Below are positions 38,550-49,100 of a stretch of DNA of 64,000 nucleotides, piece after piece. Positions within the stretch are counted from its first letter, which is position 1. Every line of letters begins with the position of its first letter. A program made the position numbers and the translations under genes. Origin of the DNA: Echeneis naucrates (Eukaryota > Chordata > Actinopteri > Carangiformes > Echeneidae); NCBI RefSeq assembly GCF_900963305.1, contig NC_042523.1, positions 23,349,297-23,413,296 on the forward strand. The letters are read 5' to 3'. The notes beneath the pieces were generated by a model. It ran no database searches, was not told where the DNA came from, and was given only the letters and a program-made list of their open reading frames with translations.

Positions 38550-40876
38550 TCAGTATGGTTTCTTCTGCTCAGACACAAATAAGAGATTAAGTTTTATTTA
38601 TTCTGACTAAAGAAATGATGAACTCCAAAAAAGTATCTTACCTGAACTGACTTCTTCCTCACTGTGGAGAAAATAAATGACAGTGACTGTCTTCAACTTA
38701 TACATCACAAGTAATTATTTGTATTCGTCATCATGCAGCAGCTCGGACAAATGAAAATATATATATTTTATCATTTGTTTGTTTGCGTTCACCCACTTGA
38801 GTTCAGGTACTTCAGCATTACACACAGAACGACCAGCAGTACGACCACGATGCCGCCAAAGAAGAAGTTAAAAAGCCAGCTGCTCGGCTCTGGGCAAAGA
38901 ACACAACAGGAAGTCGTCAGGTGTCAGTTATGTCCCTCTGCTGCCATCGTGCGGTAGCTCATGGTGCTACAGATTTTGGTTTTCTCCCCTCTCACCTTCA
39001 ACAGTCAGGATGAAGCTCTTTTTGATGGGCAACCTCAGGGACCGGTGGGAGACGCTGCATGTAAACTGTCTCCCCGAGTCCTTGAGCTGAGCCTCGAGGT
39101 AGAAGAAAGCCGACAGCGAGAAGGTCTTGTCGTTGTTGTGCTTGTGGCTGGACAGCAGAATGTTCTGGAGCTCCTTGGGGAGAGGAGCGCCGACCCTTTG
39201 GCTCGACGACATCGGGTCCTGCACATACCATTTTATCTCCACGTCCAGAGGATAGTAGTTCTCTGCATCACACGTGACCTTCTGGTCATTCCCCTCCTGC
39301 AGCACCAGAGTGGGCCCGATGTTGATGGAGACACGGGGGGTCTCTAAAGGGAGGAGAGATTCAAACAAGAAGAATTTGAGCCATGTGAGATTCCGTCTTG
39401 ATAATGTCATTCTCACTATCGTCAGGAGTTAATGATGCCGGTTTGAGACATTTATCAAACACTTGCTGGACAGTTTTGGTGTGTTTTGGAAGCTACATGT
39501 TCTTACACCTGTTGTCACCTGGGAAAGACTTCACATTCAGGAACTGCTGTCGTTTCATTTAAATGTCTATGAAAAGGTTTTCTAATATACTGAAATTCTC
39601 CAGAATTGTAATTTTATTTTGGAAATTATTGTTCTGGCCCGAGTCCTTGACTCCTTCTCACCTTGGATATTCAGATTCAGATCCAGACTGATGAACAATG
39701 GCATCACCATCACTGAACAGGTGTAAATTCCTTCGCTGCTCATCTTGGTGAAGGGGATATTGTAGGAAGCATCCCCGCCTGCCAAGCCCCTCGTCCCGAC
39801 CCCTGACCCCTGGGTCTGCCCCGTGTGGCTGTTATGGCTGAAGAGTTTGTTTCTCTCCCCACGATGTTGAAAGATCCACTCCACGGTGACGTTCCGTGAT
39901 TTGTGATCGACGGCAAATTGGCAGTGAAGCTTTTGTTGAACCCTGAGGCCTGATGTCACTGATGGAGTTTGTGTTTTAATCACCATGGCAACTGTAGAGA
40001 AAGATTTCAGAAGATGAGACGGAGACAGATTTTACCAAGAAGGCCAAAAGGGGCTGATATCATTGATGGTAATGGGTGTTACCTGATGTTGTGAGTATCT
40101 CTCTGTCCTGGATGGCAGGCCAGCTGAGGTGTGCCAGTTCTGCTGAGGGAGGTTTGTCTGATGGTTGTCTGAGGATGCTGGTGACGGTGAACAGGCCATC
40201 TCTTTGTTTGAGGGTGCAGCTGAACCACTGGTTGTACTCCTCCGCCCCGTGGACGGGCCAGCGGACGCCGATGCCCTGTGTTCTGTACCGACGCACCTCA
40301 CAATCCAACTGCTCTGCATCCGCCTTCTCCAGATATCGCTGCAGGTCCAGTCTGGATCCTACAGCAGGACAGAAGAAAATCAAAAAGAGCAAAAGGAAAC
40401 AGAAGAGTAACAGGCTGCAGGTCTTACCTCCTGTGATCAGGAAAGTGATGACTTGTGGGTTCAATGGAGAATCTCCTTTTTGACCAAACTGTAAGTGGGC
40501 CTGTCTGTCGATTAACTCAGTCTCAGGGTGACCATCTTTATTCAGAGACACATTCTCATCAATGAACTGACAGGGCAGCCCCAACAGCTGATCAGCACAC
40601 AGGACACCTGAGAGACACACAATAAATCAGGTAAAGCCCTTCATTCAGAGCACTGTGCTGTAGGTTATAGATATGTTATATATGAGCAGAACAGTCTGAG
40701 CTGTAAGAAGTGCAGAGCTCAAAGCTGTGTCGTTTCACGCAACACTTCCAGGTTGACTGGAGTCACAAACACAAACACACACGAATTAAAAACACCACAG
40801 TGTGTAAGCCAGCTGCAGTCAATAACTTACCTGTACACAGGTACAAACACAGAAGAATATTTAACAGCAAACACAT
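38550..40876 (-). CDS. Tapasin-family MHC class I chaperone, copy A
   Basis: Eight minus-strand exons: 40831-40876, 40428-40607, 40083-40358, 39662-39991, 38996-39343, 38797-38889, 38642-38661 and 38550-38564; 1308 nt, 435 aa, near human tapasin (448). Order: signal peptide (MCLLLNILLCLYLCTG), N-terminal domain (exons 2-3), IgV-like domain (exon 4, WIFQHR and GIYTCSV), IgC1 domain (exon 5, CDAENYYPLDVEIKWY and FTCSVSH), one membrane span (exon 6), short basic tail. Residues 34-49 (NVSLNKDGHPETELID) sit where mammalian tapasin and TAPBPR have the peptide-editing loop; NVS there is a possible N-glycan site. The tail ends KKPY, fitting the KKxx ER-retrieval rule as in tapasin (KKKAE), whereas human TAPBPR lacks it. 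Tapasin helps MHC class I select peptide in the ER. Assignment to TAPBP rather than TAPBPL is open. The gene is head-to-head with a decayed gemin4 copy. Confidence 0.87.
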
Positions 40877-40927
40877 GATGATATATTCGTAGAAATCCCC
40901 GACACTCGAGTCGTCTAGTTGAAGAGA

Positions 40928-40947
40928 CACTTTCACTTTCACTTTCC
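40928..40947 (-). promoter_or_regulatory. Tandem ISRE/IRF element, copy A
   Basis: On the gene's strand this reads GGAAAGTGAAAGTGAAAGTG, three GAAA cores at 6-bp spacing, matching the interferon-stimulated response element rule GAAANNGAAA twice over. It ends 52 bases above the start codon. The same element at the same distance occurs in copy B. Confidence 0.75.
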
Positions 40948-41227
40948 AGAAAAAATAACTAGTCCTCACATCTGTCATGTGACCAACGGATAAAATATCA
41001 GGGACAACATGTTTAAAAATATACACAGGCTGTATTAACTGCATTAAATATAAATTATGTGTTATATCCGTGCCCTAAATATGTCTCATAAATATTCAAT
41101 CACGTGAACAATAAAATTCTTTGTTGCAGAAAAATCCAGATTAAAATACATATTTTTATTCTGTATCATAAAATTATAGACTGTTAAACACGAAGTGAAG
41201 GATTTTTGTTGTGTTATTTATTAGTTT

Positions 41228-41547
41228 TTGTTTCACGTCGTTGTTTTTTATTTAACGCCGATTTTACCGTCGCTTCCGGGTTCGTCCAGAGGAGGTGCTG
41301 TGACGTCACAGGGTCCCTCTTGTTTTCCGGACTCGTTGACGCGGAAGAACCGGAAGCGCTTTTTACGAAAAGAGCCGACATGCAGCCGAAGACTTGTTAA
41401 CAACAAACTTACTTAAAGTGATGAAATGGACTCAATTTGTGTATTTGCGGAGTGACAGTTGTTTGTTTTGTTTAGTTGTTTTGTGTCGGCCCTGGATGGG
41501 AATTACACGGCTTCTCTTTAGCTCATGTTAGCAGCTAAGCTACAACA
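41228..41547. promoter_or_regulatory. CRE/ETS promoter core, left duplicate
   Basis: Contains a palindromic CRE (TGACGTCA, 41301-41308), ETS-type CCGGAAG sites around 41350 and a CTTCCGGG site near 41274. It matches 45824-46127, the promoter of the intact gemin4, at nearly every base, with small indels. In this copy the downstream gemin4 start exon is missing, so it may be a promoter without its original gene. Confidence 0.6.
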
Positions 41548-42270
41548 GATTCCCAAATATATAAGAACTGGAATTCGTGTTAAACGTTTCATATTAAAGT
41601 TATCTCAGTGTGCTGAGATAAAAACAATGAATCGATTGCAGACCTTTCCTTTTTCAAACAGGACCATAAATTCGCTCGTCTGTCTGTAAGTCCTCCAGTT
41701 TGTCACCACAAACTTCCAACAAGTTAGAAACAGACACATCTGATCAGATCAGCTGGAATCACAAACTCCTGAAGTCCTGCATGGTCTCCTTCACACACTT
41801 AAAGACATTTAACAGTTGGAACTCTGGACAGTCTGGAAAAGAACCAAACAGCCTTCCAGCAGACTGACACACTGACCTGCCTCTCCATGCTCACAAGGAG
41901 ACTCCACAATACAAAACAACACAACTTTAATCATGGTACCAGGAAAGTTAACCTGGAGAGCTTTAATTTTTACAAAAATACAACAACAAACAGCAAAAAA
42001 TGGGGAGGAGGGGTTGGAGGTAAAAGCACTTATGGACAGAAGTCAATAAATTACATTCATAAACACATTGATAAAATTTCTGATAGGAAAATATATCACC
42101 ACCAAAATTTCTGGAGGAGCTCTCTGCCGAACTCCAGTGATCACAGTCAGAGCTCAAATGTGAGCCAGTGCAGGAAGATGATCAAAGTCTTTGTAGATGT
42201 TTGCTCTTCCTTTTTTTCAGAAGACAAGTACAAGTCTTTGGCTGCCATGTTGAGATTGTTAATCTGAACA
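41540..42270 (+). pseudogene. Decayed partial copy of gemin4
   Basis: Clear base-level homology to intact gemin4 in three blocks: 41540-41640 to its leader and first intron (46120-46300), 41672-41815 to 47215-47355, and 41816-41912 plus 42147-42270 to 47938-48155. The first exon with the ATG is deleted. About 580 bases of coding sequence are missing between 41815 and 41816. A 234-bp segment (41913-42146) with no counterpart interrupts the third block. Everything after about codon 500 is absent, and there is no long open frame. This is the gemin4 member of a duplicated tapasin-gemin4 unit that lost function while its tapasin partner was kept. Confidence 0.85.
41913..42146. mobile_element. Foreign 234-bp segment inside the gemin4 pseudogene
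   Basis: This segment sits between two halves that are contiguous in intact gemin4 (at about 48032-48035). It is AT-rich with an A-rich stretch. I see no clear terminal inverted repeats, so the type of insertion is unknown; replacement during the duplication is an alternative. Confidence 0.4.
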
Positions 42271-42399
42271 CAGAGGTCCTCTTTCCACTGAGTCCTGAAT
42301 GAATTTTTGCAAAAGGAATAAAACTCAAACATCTGAAACGCTCCTAATAAAAAACTAATGGGCGGAGGAATGAAGAGGCATCCACTGGTGCTCAGGATC

Positions 42400-45300
42400 T
42401 CAGTACAATCTTCTGCTCAGACAAATATTGACAGAAAGGTTAAACTTGTTAATTGAAAGAAACAGTGAATTCCAAACAACAGTTTTGATAATTATCTTAC
42501 TTACCTTGACCTTCTCTTCACTGTGGGGGGAAAAAAAGACTTACTCTCTTTGGCTTGAACATGTATTTTGAAAAGATATAATAAGAGTTCACCTGGTTTC
42601 ATGCCACTGACACCAAAATATGTCTGCTCCATAATAAACTATATTGATTATTTATGTTTTAGTTAGATCTGTATATTTAACTGCAATGTCCTTATGGAGA
42701 CAATAATGTGAGAGACACCTCAGGTGTATAACTCTGCCTTTGCATTCATTACCTAAATAAATTGTTATATTCCTTATTATCCTATATTTGTTTTATATAT
42801 TTATGTATTCTGCTTTTCCCTGTGTGCTTTATTCTTTCTCCTGAATGTTTGATGCTACTGTGACATGCAAATTTCTCCCCTGAAGGACCAATAAAGGATG
42901 ATCTTATCTTATTATGCAAAAACCAGGACAAATTGAGATGTATATCCTGCATCATCATGACTGTCCTTTGTTCCTAAAAGGAAGTGTTCACCTACCTGAA
43001 AGCCGGTAGGCCTGCATCATAAACCAAAAGACCGCCAGCATGATTATCAAGCTGGCAACACTGTATTCAAGAACCCATCGGCTCCGCTCTGACAGAAAAC
43101 ACACAACAGGAAGTCATCAGTTCTCAGTTATGTTTGGTGCTGCAGGAGCGGAGACTTTGGTCTTCCTCTTACCCTCAACAACCAGGGTGACGCTCCTTTT
43201 GATGGGCATCTGCAGGGACTGGTGAGAGATGCTACATGTAAAATGTCTCCCAGAGTCGCTGAGTTGTGCCTCGAGGTAGAAGAAGGCTGACTTTGAGAAG
43301 GTCCTGTTTTTGTCTACTTTGTGGCTGGACAGCACAACGTTCTCCATCTTCTCACGGAGAGGAGAACTGTTCCTCTGAGCTGTCAACTCATGCCAAACTA
43401 TCTCCACATCCAGAGGATAGTAGCGCTCTGCCTTGCAAATGATCTTCTTCAGCTCCCCGTCCAGCAGCTTCAATTTGGACCAAGAGCTGAGCGAGACGAC
43501 AGGTTCCTCTAAAGGAAAGAGAAGCAAATAAGATGAATTGGAGCAATGTGAGATTCCCCATAGATACATTCTGATGCCTCATCAATCTTCCAGTGAGCAG
43601 GAGTTAATTCACAGCTGTAATTTTTCCTTCTGCGCTTACAAGACACAATCATTTTGATGGTCACTTTACACTTTTCTGTTTTACAGCTGAATAATAATCT
43701 GAAGAGATTTTTTAGATTTCTGAGCATGAAAATTAGGTCAGCAGCAGTTTTTTTTACTTTGTGTACATGACACAGAGTTCTGAATATTTGAAGCAAATAG
43801 AAACACAACACCTGATGAATCACTGAGGCAAATTAAAGGAATTCAACTTCTTTCTCTACAGCCAAATAGCAGCATAGTATCTTAGCTTAGCATAAGGGAA
43901 AGCTAGCCATCAACTATTTCATGCTCAGTAGCAGTTTCTTCCTTAAGGGGACGTCTTTCTGCTAACATAAGCTACACTCTTCAGACTGCAGGTTCTTATT
44001 AATATTTTATCAGCGTTAGCACGATTTTCTTGTTACATCTGTTCTGTAAAGGTAATTTGCTGGTCCTGTTATGTGTCCTTTAGCTCTGTAATGCTTTGAC
44101 TAATTTAATAGTGTTGAGTTCACACTTGGAAATTGTTGTAGTTTACTTTATATTTCCATATTTACTTTATATAAGCCATTTTTAATTGAAAAAAGAAAAG
44201 TCTCAGGGATCATAATAACATTTTGAATATTATTCTTTCAGCCTAAAACTTTGACTTCTTCTCACTTTGGATATGCAGATAGATATTCAGACGGATGAGC
44301 AGTGAATCCACCATCACTGAGCAGGTGTACGTTCCATCATTGGCAGTGTTTGTGGATTGGATGTTGTAGGAAACATCCCCTCCTGCCAGGCTCTTGGTAT
44401 CGACCCCTGACCCCTTGGTCTCCCCCGTGCTGCTGTTATGGTTGAAGAGTACAGCACGATGTTGAAAGATCCACACCACGGAGACATGTGGTGCTTCGTG
44501 GTCGACGGCAAACTGGCAGTGAAGCTTTTGTTGAACCCTGAGGCCTGATGTCACTGATGGAGTTTGTGTTTTAATCACCATGGCAACTGTAGAGAAAGAT
44601 TTCAGAAGATGAGACGGAGACAGATTTTACCAAGAAGGCCAAAAGGGGCTGATATCATTGATGGTAATGGGTGTTACCTGATGTTATGAGTATCTCTCTG
44701 TCCTGGATGGCAGGCCAGCTGAGGTGCCCCTGCTTTGCTGAGGGAGGTTTGTCTGATGGTTGTCTGAGGATGCTGGTGACGGTGAACAGGCCATCTCTTT
44801 GTTTGAGGGTGCAGTTGAACCACTGGTTGTACTCCTCCGCCCCGTGGACGGGCCAGCGGACGCCGATGCCCTGTGTTCTGTACCGACGCACCTCACAATC
44901 CAACTGCTCTGCATCCGCCTTCTCCAGATATCGCTGCAGGTCCAGTCTGGATCCTACAGCAGGACAGAAGAAAATCAAAAAGAGCAAAAGGAAACAGAAG
45001 AGTAACAGGCTGCAGGTCTTACCTCCTGTGATCAGGAAAGTGGCGACTTTTGGGTTCAATGGAGAATCTCCTTTTTGACCAAACTGTAAGTGGGCCTGTC
45101 TCAGAATGAACTTAACCTGAGGGTCCATATTTTTATCCATGTACAATTTCTCATCAATGAACTCACAGGGCAGCCCCAACAGCTGATCAGCACACAGGAC
45201 ACCTGAGAGACACACAATAAATCAGGTAAAGCCCTTCATTCAGAGCACTGTGCTGTAGGTTATAGATATGTTATATATGAGCAGAACAGTCTGAGCTGTA

Positions 45301-45471
45301 AGAAGTGCAGAGCTCAAAGCTGTGTCGTTTCACGCAACACTTCCAGGTTGACTGGAGTCACAAACACAAACACACACGAATTAAAAACACCACAGTGTGT
45401 AAGCCAGCTGCAGTCAATAACTTACCTGTACACAGGTACAAACACAGAAGAATATTTAACAGCAAACACAT
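42400..45471 (-). CDS. Tapasin-family MHC class I chaperone, copy B
   Basis: Eight minus-strand exons: 45426-45471, 45023-45202, 44678-44953, 44266-44586, 43173-43508, 42996-43088, 42505-42520 and 42400-42412; 1281 nt, 426 aa. Exons 1-3 and the start of exon 4 lie exactly 4595 bases right of copy A and are almost identical. From mid exon 4 onward the copies diverge strongly (IgC1 domain FSKSAFFYLEAQLSDSGRHF against FSLSAFFYLEAQLKDSGRQF; membrane span quite different). The editing-loop segment (residues 34-49) is KLYMDKNMDPQVKFIL, 13 of 16 residues changed. With the best donor for exon 7 (TCAAG then GTAAGT), the tail ends RSRRLY. A second donor four bases on matches copy A's exon length but would end the protein at RRSR. 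Either way the KKxx signal of copy A is lost. Head-to-head with intact gemin4 across about 0.67 kb. Confidence 0.86.
42700..42920 (+). repeat. Possible LINE-type 3' tail
   Basis: Ends in TTTCTCCCCTGAAGGACCAA TAAAGGATGATCTTATCTTA. That pattern (AATTTCCCC..GGGA.CAATAAAGTATCTTATCT) is common at the 3' ends of truncated fish non-LTR retrotransposons. It lies in an intron of tapasin copy B and is not seen in copy A. Family not assignable. Confidence 0.45.
43865..43925 (+). repeat. Dispersed fish repeat, GTTAGCTTAGC family (fragment)
   Basis: Holds ATCTTAGCTTAGCATAAGGG and AAGCTAGCCATC, the core of the family described at 63005-63360. It lies in the intron between the two Ig-domain exons of tapasin copy B. 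Confidence 0.5.
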
Positions 45472-45522
45472 GATGATATATTCGTAGAAATCTCCGACAC
45501 TCGAGTCGTCTAGTTGAAGAGA

Positions 45523-45542
45523 CACTTTCACTTTCACTTTCC
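45523..45542 (-). promoter_or_regulatory. Tandem ISRE/IRF element, copy B
   Basis: Identical to the element at 40928-40947: three GAAA cores at 6-bp spacing on the gene's strand, 52 bases above the start of tapasin copy B. Interferon induction of the MHC class I loading machinery through such sites is well established in vertebrates. Confidence 0.75.
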
Positions 45543-45819
45543 AGAAAAAATAACTAGTCCTCACATCTGTCATGTGACCAACGGATAAAATATCAGGGAC
45601 AACATGTTTAAAAATATACACAGGCTGTATTAACTGCATTAAATATAAATGATGTGTTATATCCGTGCCCTAAATATGTCTCATAAATATTCAATCACGT
45701 GAACAATAAAATTGTTTGTTGCAGATTTTTTTCTGTATCATAAAATTATTGACTATTAAACACAAAGTGAACAACTTTTTTTGTTTTATTTATCAGTTTT
45801 TGTTTCACGTTGTTGTTTT

Positions 45820-46140
45820 TTATTTAACTCCGATTTTACCGTCGCTTCCGGGTCCGGAAGGAAGTGCTGTGACGTCACATGGTCCCTCTTGTTTTCCGGA
45901 CTCGTTGACGCGGAAGAACCGGAAGCGCTTTTTACGAAAAGAGCCGACATGCAGCCGAAGACTTGTTAACAACAAACTTACTTAAAGTGACGAAATGGAC
46001 TCAATTTGTGTATTTGCGGAGTGACAGTTGTTTGTTTTGTTTAGTCGTTTTGTGTCGGTCCTGGATGGGAATTAAAAAAGAAACTACAATTAGCAAACGG
46101 CTTCTCTTTAGCTACTGTTAGCAGCTAAGCTACAACATCA
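45820..46140. promoter_or_regulatory. Bidirectional promoter core, gemin4 side
   Basis: CpG-rich leader with a palindromic CRE (TGACGTCA, 45870-45877) and ETS-type CCGGAAG sites (GGTCCGGAAGGAAG and GAACCGGAAGCGC). This combination is typical of TATA-less housekeeping promoters. It ends at the gemin4 start codon at 46141; tapasin copy B starts 0.67 kb away on the other strand. Confidence 0.6.
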
Positions 46141-49100
46141 ATGATGGACAAAGGTAACGTTCACTTTGGATTTAATCTTATTCCCAAATATATAAGAACA
46201 ACCTGGTGCTGGAATTCATGTTAAACGTTTTATATTAAAGTAGTCCAGTTTATTAAGATAAAAAGAACCAGATGTCTTAAATTCACGTTGATGTGCAGAG
46301 TCCCTTCCTAAAGAAATAACTTCCACCGTTGATGATGTTCGTTTAGAGATTCAGAGGAAAGTCACATCAAGTGATCTCTGGAAGGAGATTCTCCTTTGTG
46401 AATTAGTCTAATGTCACAATAAAACAAGGGTTGATAATGTCAGACAAAGGGTGAAACTACATTTTACTGTTGTGCTCGGCTTTGATTTTTACTTCGAACT
46501 GAGAAACGCCAATTTTGATAATCAGTTAAAATTTCTGTCTCACGAAGCAAATATGCAACAAATTAATAAAGTTTTTCATCAGTAGTAACCATTTTTAGCT
46601 GCAGGATGTATTGTGGATGTCTTCTCTGTTGGAACGAGATGAATTGCTCCTGTCTGTTCTTTTGTGTTTTCAGATTCGGCCTTCCTTCAGGGTGCCTTCC
46701 TCCTGACCAATAAACTCTGTCTCCCATCAACCCTGAGCTCCCTTCAGAAAGCTGACTGGAGCAGAGTGGGACGTCCCGTCCTGGAGGCTGTCAGAGAAAT
46801 CTGTGAACAGGATGAACTTCGTCCCAGCACTGTGGCCTGCCAATGGAGAAAGAAGATAGTTTGTGTTGTGTGGCTGAAGCTGTTGTGCGAACAGGCAGGA
46901 GAGGATGTAGAAACAGCATGGAGGGAGAACCCTTTCTTCCCCCTCCAGAACAGCCTCCCTGAAGTCAACCATGTTGTCCTGCTGGAGCTGGTGAAGTCAA
47001 TGGCAGCTGCAGATGTTTTCGCCTATTTCCTTCTGTGTCTTCCTAAATCTCAGATCTGTATTGAGCTTGAAAGGCTGATACACTATGTGACCAGCAGTCC
47101 AACCAGAGAGGAGGATGTGCATTTTTTTTTGGAGGTGTGGTGGGAGCTGTGGAAGGGAAGGACTGAAGAGAAAGCAGGAGGAAAGGAAATAGAGATGTTG
47201 TTTTCTGACCAGCTCACTCGTCCGTCCTCTAAGTCCTCCAGTTTGTCCCCCCAAGCTGCCAAGAGGTTAAAAATAGACACATCTGATCAACCAGCATCAT
47301 CGCAAACCCCCGATGTCCTGCACATTCTCCTTCACGCACTTAAGGACATGAAAGACTTTATTTCCTCCACAGATCTCTGTCTCCAAGCTCTCTCCGTTTC
47401 GCTCGATTCTCTTTACACAATGTTGTTCATAGATCAAGAGGTCACACTTCCAACTAAAGAGAAGCTGCAGTTACTGTCCAAAGCCGTCAGCATCAGAGGA
47501 AAGAAGGATGAGAAGTTGAGCCCTGAACTTATTCAGGAGGCTCAGAAAGACCTGAGAGCTTCTTGCACACCATCTCAGTTTCGACCCAGCAACATGAAGG
47601 GTGACGAAGCTCTGAAGATCATCACAGATCTCACACAGTTTTGGCTCAACAACGGGCTCCTCAAAGAATCTGACGCCGTTAATTTGAGTTACTCTGCATT
47701 TAAACTAGGACAAAGTGTCCAGAGAGTCCTGACTGCTTCAGGAGAAACAGACCTGCCTGAAATGGACGAGACGGAGAAGAACAAACTCAGAGGTTTGCTG
47801 CAGTCTCTGGCTTTGCCTGGCATACAGACAACCCCGGAGGTGGATGCACAGGTCGCCATGATCATCCTCAGTCACCGCCTGGAAGACTACCAGAACTACG
47901 CCATGCTATTTGCCAGAGAGGAGAGCTGGGCCTGTGACGAGCTCTGGCTGGACTGTCTGGAAAAGAACCAGGCGGCCTTCCAGCAGACTGACACGCTGAT
48001 CAGCCTCGTCTCCATGTTCATGAGGACACTCCGCAGCCAGAGCTCAGATCTGAGCCAGTGCAGGAAGCTGATGAAAGTCATCACAGACGTTTTCTCAGCG
48101 CTTTCGTTAAACGACAAGAACAAATCTTTGGCTGCCATGCTGAAATTGTCCCCCAGGGGATTCTTTGGCTTCTCTGTTCCCTCCGCTGTGACTGAGGGGT
48201 TTGAGCAGGAGCTCAACATGGCATTCAACTGCCTCATCCAGGGAGGAGCTGGAGCGTCAGCAGCTGTGTCACAGGGCAACCTGAATACAGCAGCCTCCTT
48301 AGTAGCAAGAGTGGCCTTTCAGAACCCAGAAGCTGCTTTGAGGTCCTGTTGTCATTCTGCAGTTTTCAACAAGGGCACGTTCTCTCTTATGGCCAAGATC
48401 CTTCAGCTGCTGCCTGGACTCAGGGGACAGGCCGGAAGAACAGAGGATGAAGGAGAGGATGCGCTGAGAGGAAGCAGTCTGCTCTGCAGGTGTCTGCAGG
48501 ACACGATCCAGACCAAGTCATTGTCGGCCGGTGAAAAAGAGCAGATCCTGAAGTTCCTGGATCTGCTGATGATGCCGGTCACAGCAGTGGAGGGAGAAGA
48601 AAGCCAGTGGTGTTTCCTGGCTCCTCAGGAGGTCGTGAAAGTCTTCGTCCTGCCAAACATTTCCTCTTCAAGTGAGTGTCCCCTGATTTTGTGACCGATC
48701 AGTGCAGCTTCCTTCTGCCTTCCTTCCTTGTCTTCTGTGTCTTCCCTGCAGGTGGCACTTCCTGTGATTTAGAACTGAGTCTGCAGCTTCTCCACACTGC
48801 TCTGTGTGTGGATGTCCAGCGTCCAGCTTCGTCTCCTCACTGGGTGTTGGACTGTTCTCCCTTCCCCCTCCTTTACATCCTGGCTCAGCTGCACGAGCAG
48901 GCGCACAGGTTTAACTCACATTAACGTCATGTTACTGTTAGTTTTCCGTCCTGATCGGTTCGCTGTGTGTGACTTGGTCTTCGGTTTGGATGTTCTTGTA
49001 GGTTGTGGGAGGAGCCACCAGGGGTCGCCGCCCATCACTGGTCCATGGACCTGAAGGAGCTGCTGCTCACGGTGCTCTCCACACTGGGGCAGGTTGTGGG

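Noticed and set aside
40763-41044. Upstream in-frame ATG extending tapasin copy A (and the same in copy B)
   Set aside because: It would bury the signal peptide 56 residues inside the protein and would translate straight through the tandem ISRE. The ATG before MCLLLNILL gives a proper signal sequence.
46664-46673. ATG at 46664 as the gemin4 start
   Set aside because: It lies in the pyrimidine tract and acceptor of intron 1 (TTTTCAG at 46667-46673). The 13-nt first exon at 46141 with a good donor gives an in-frame start and fits the family.
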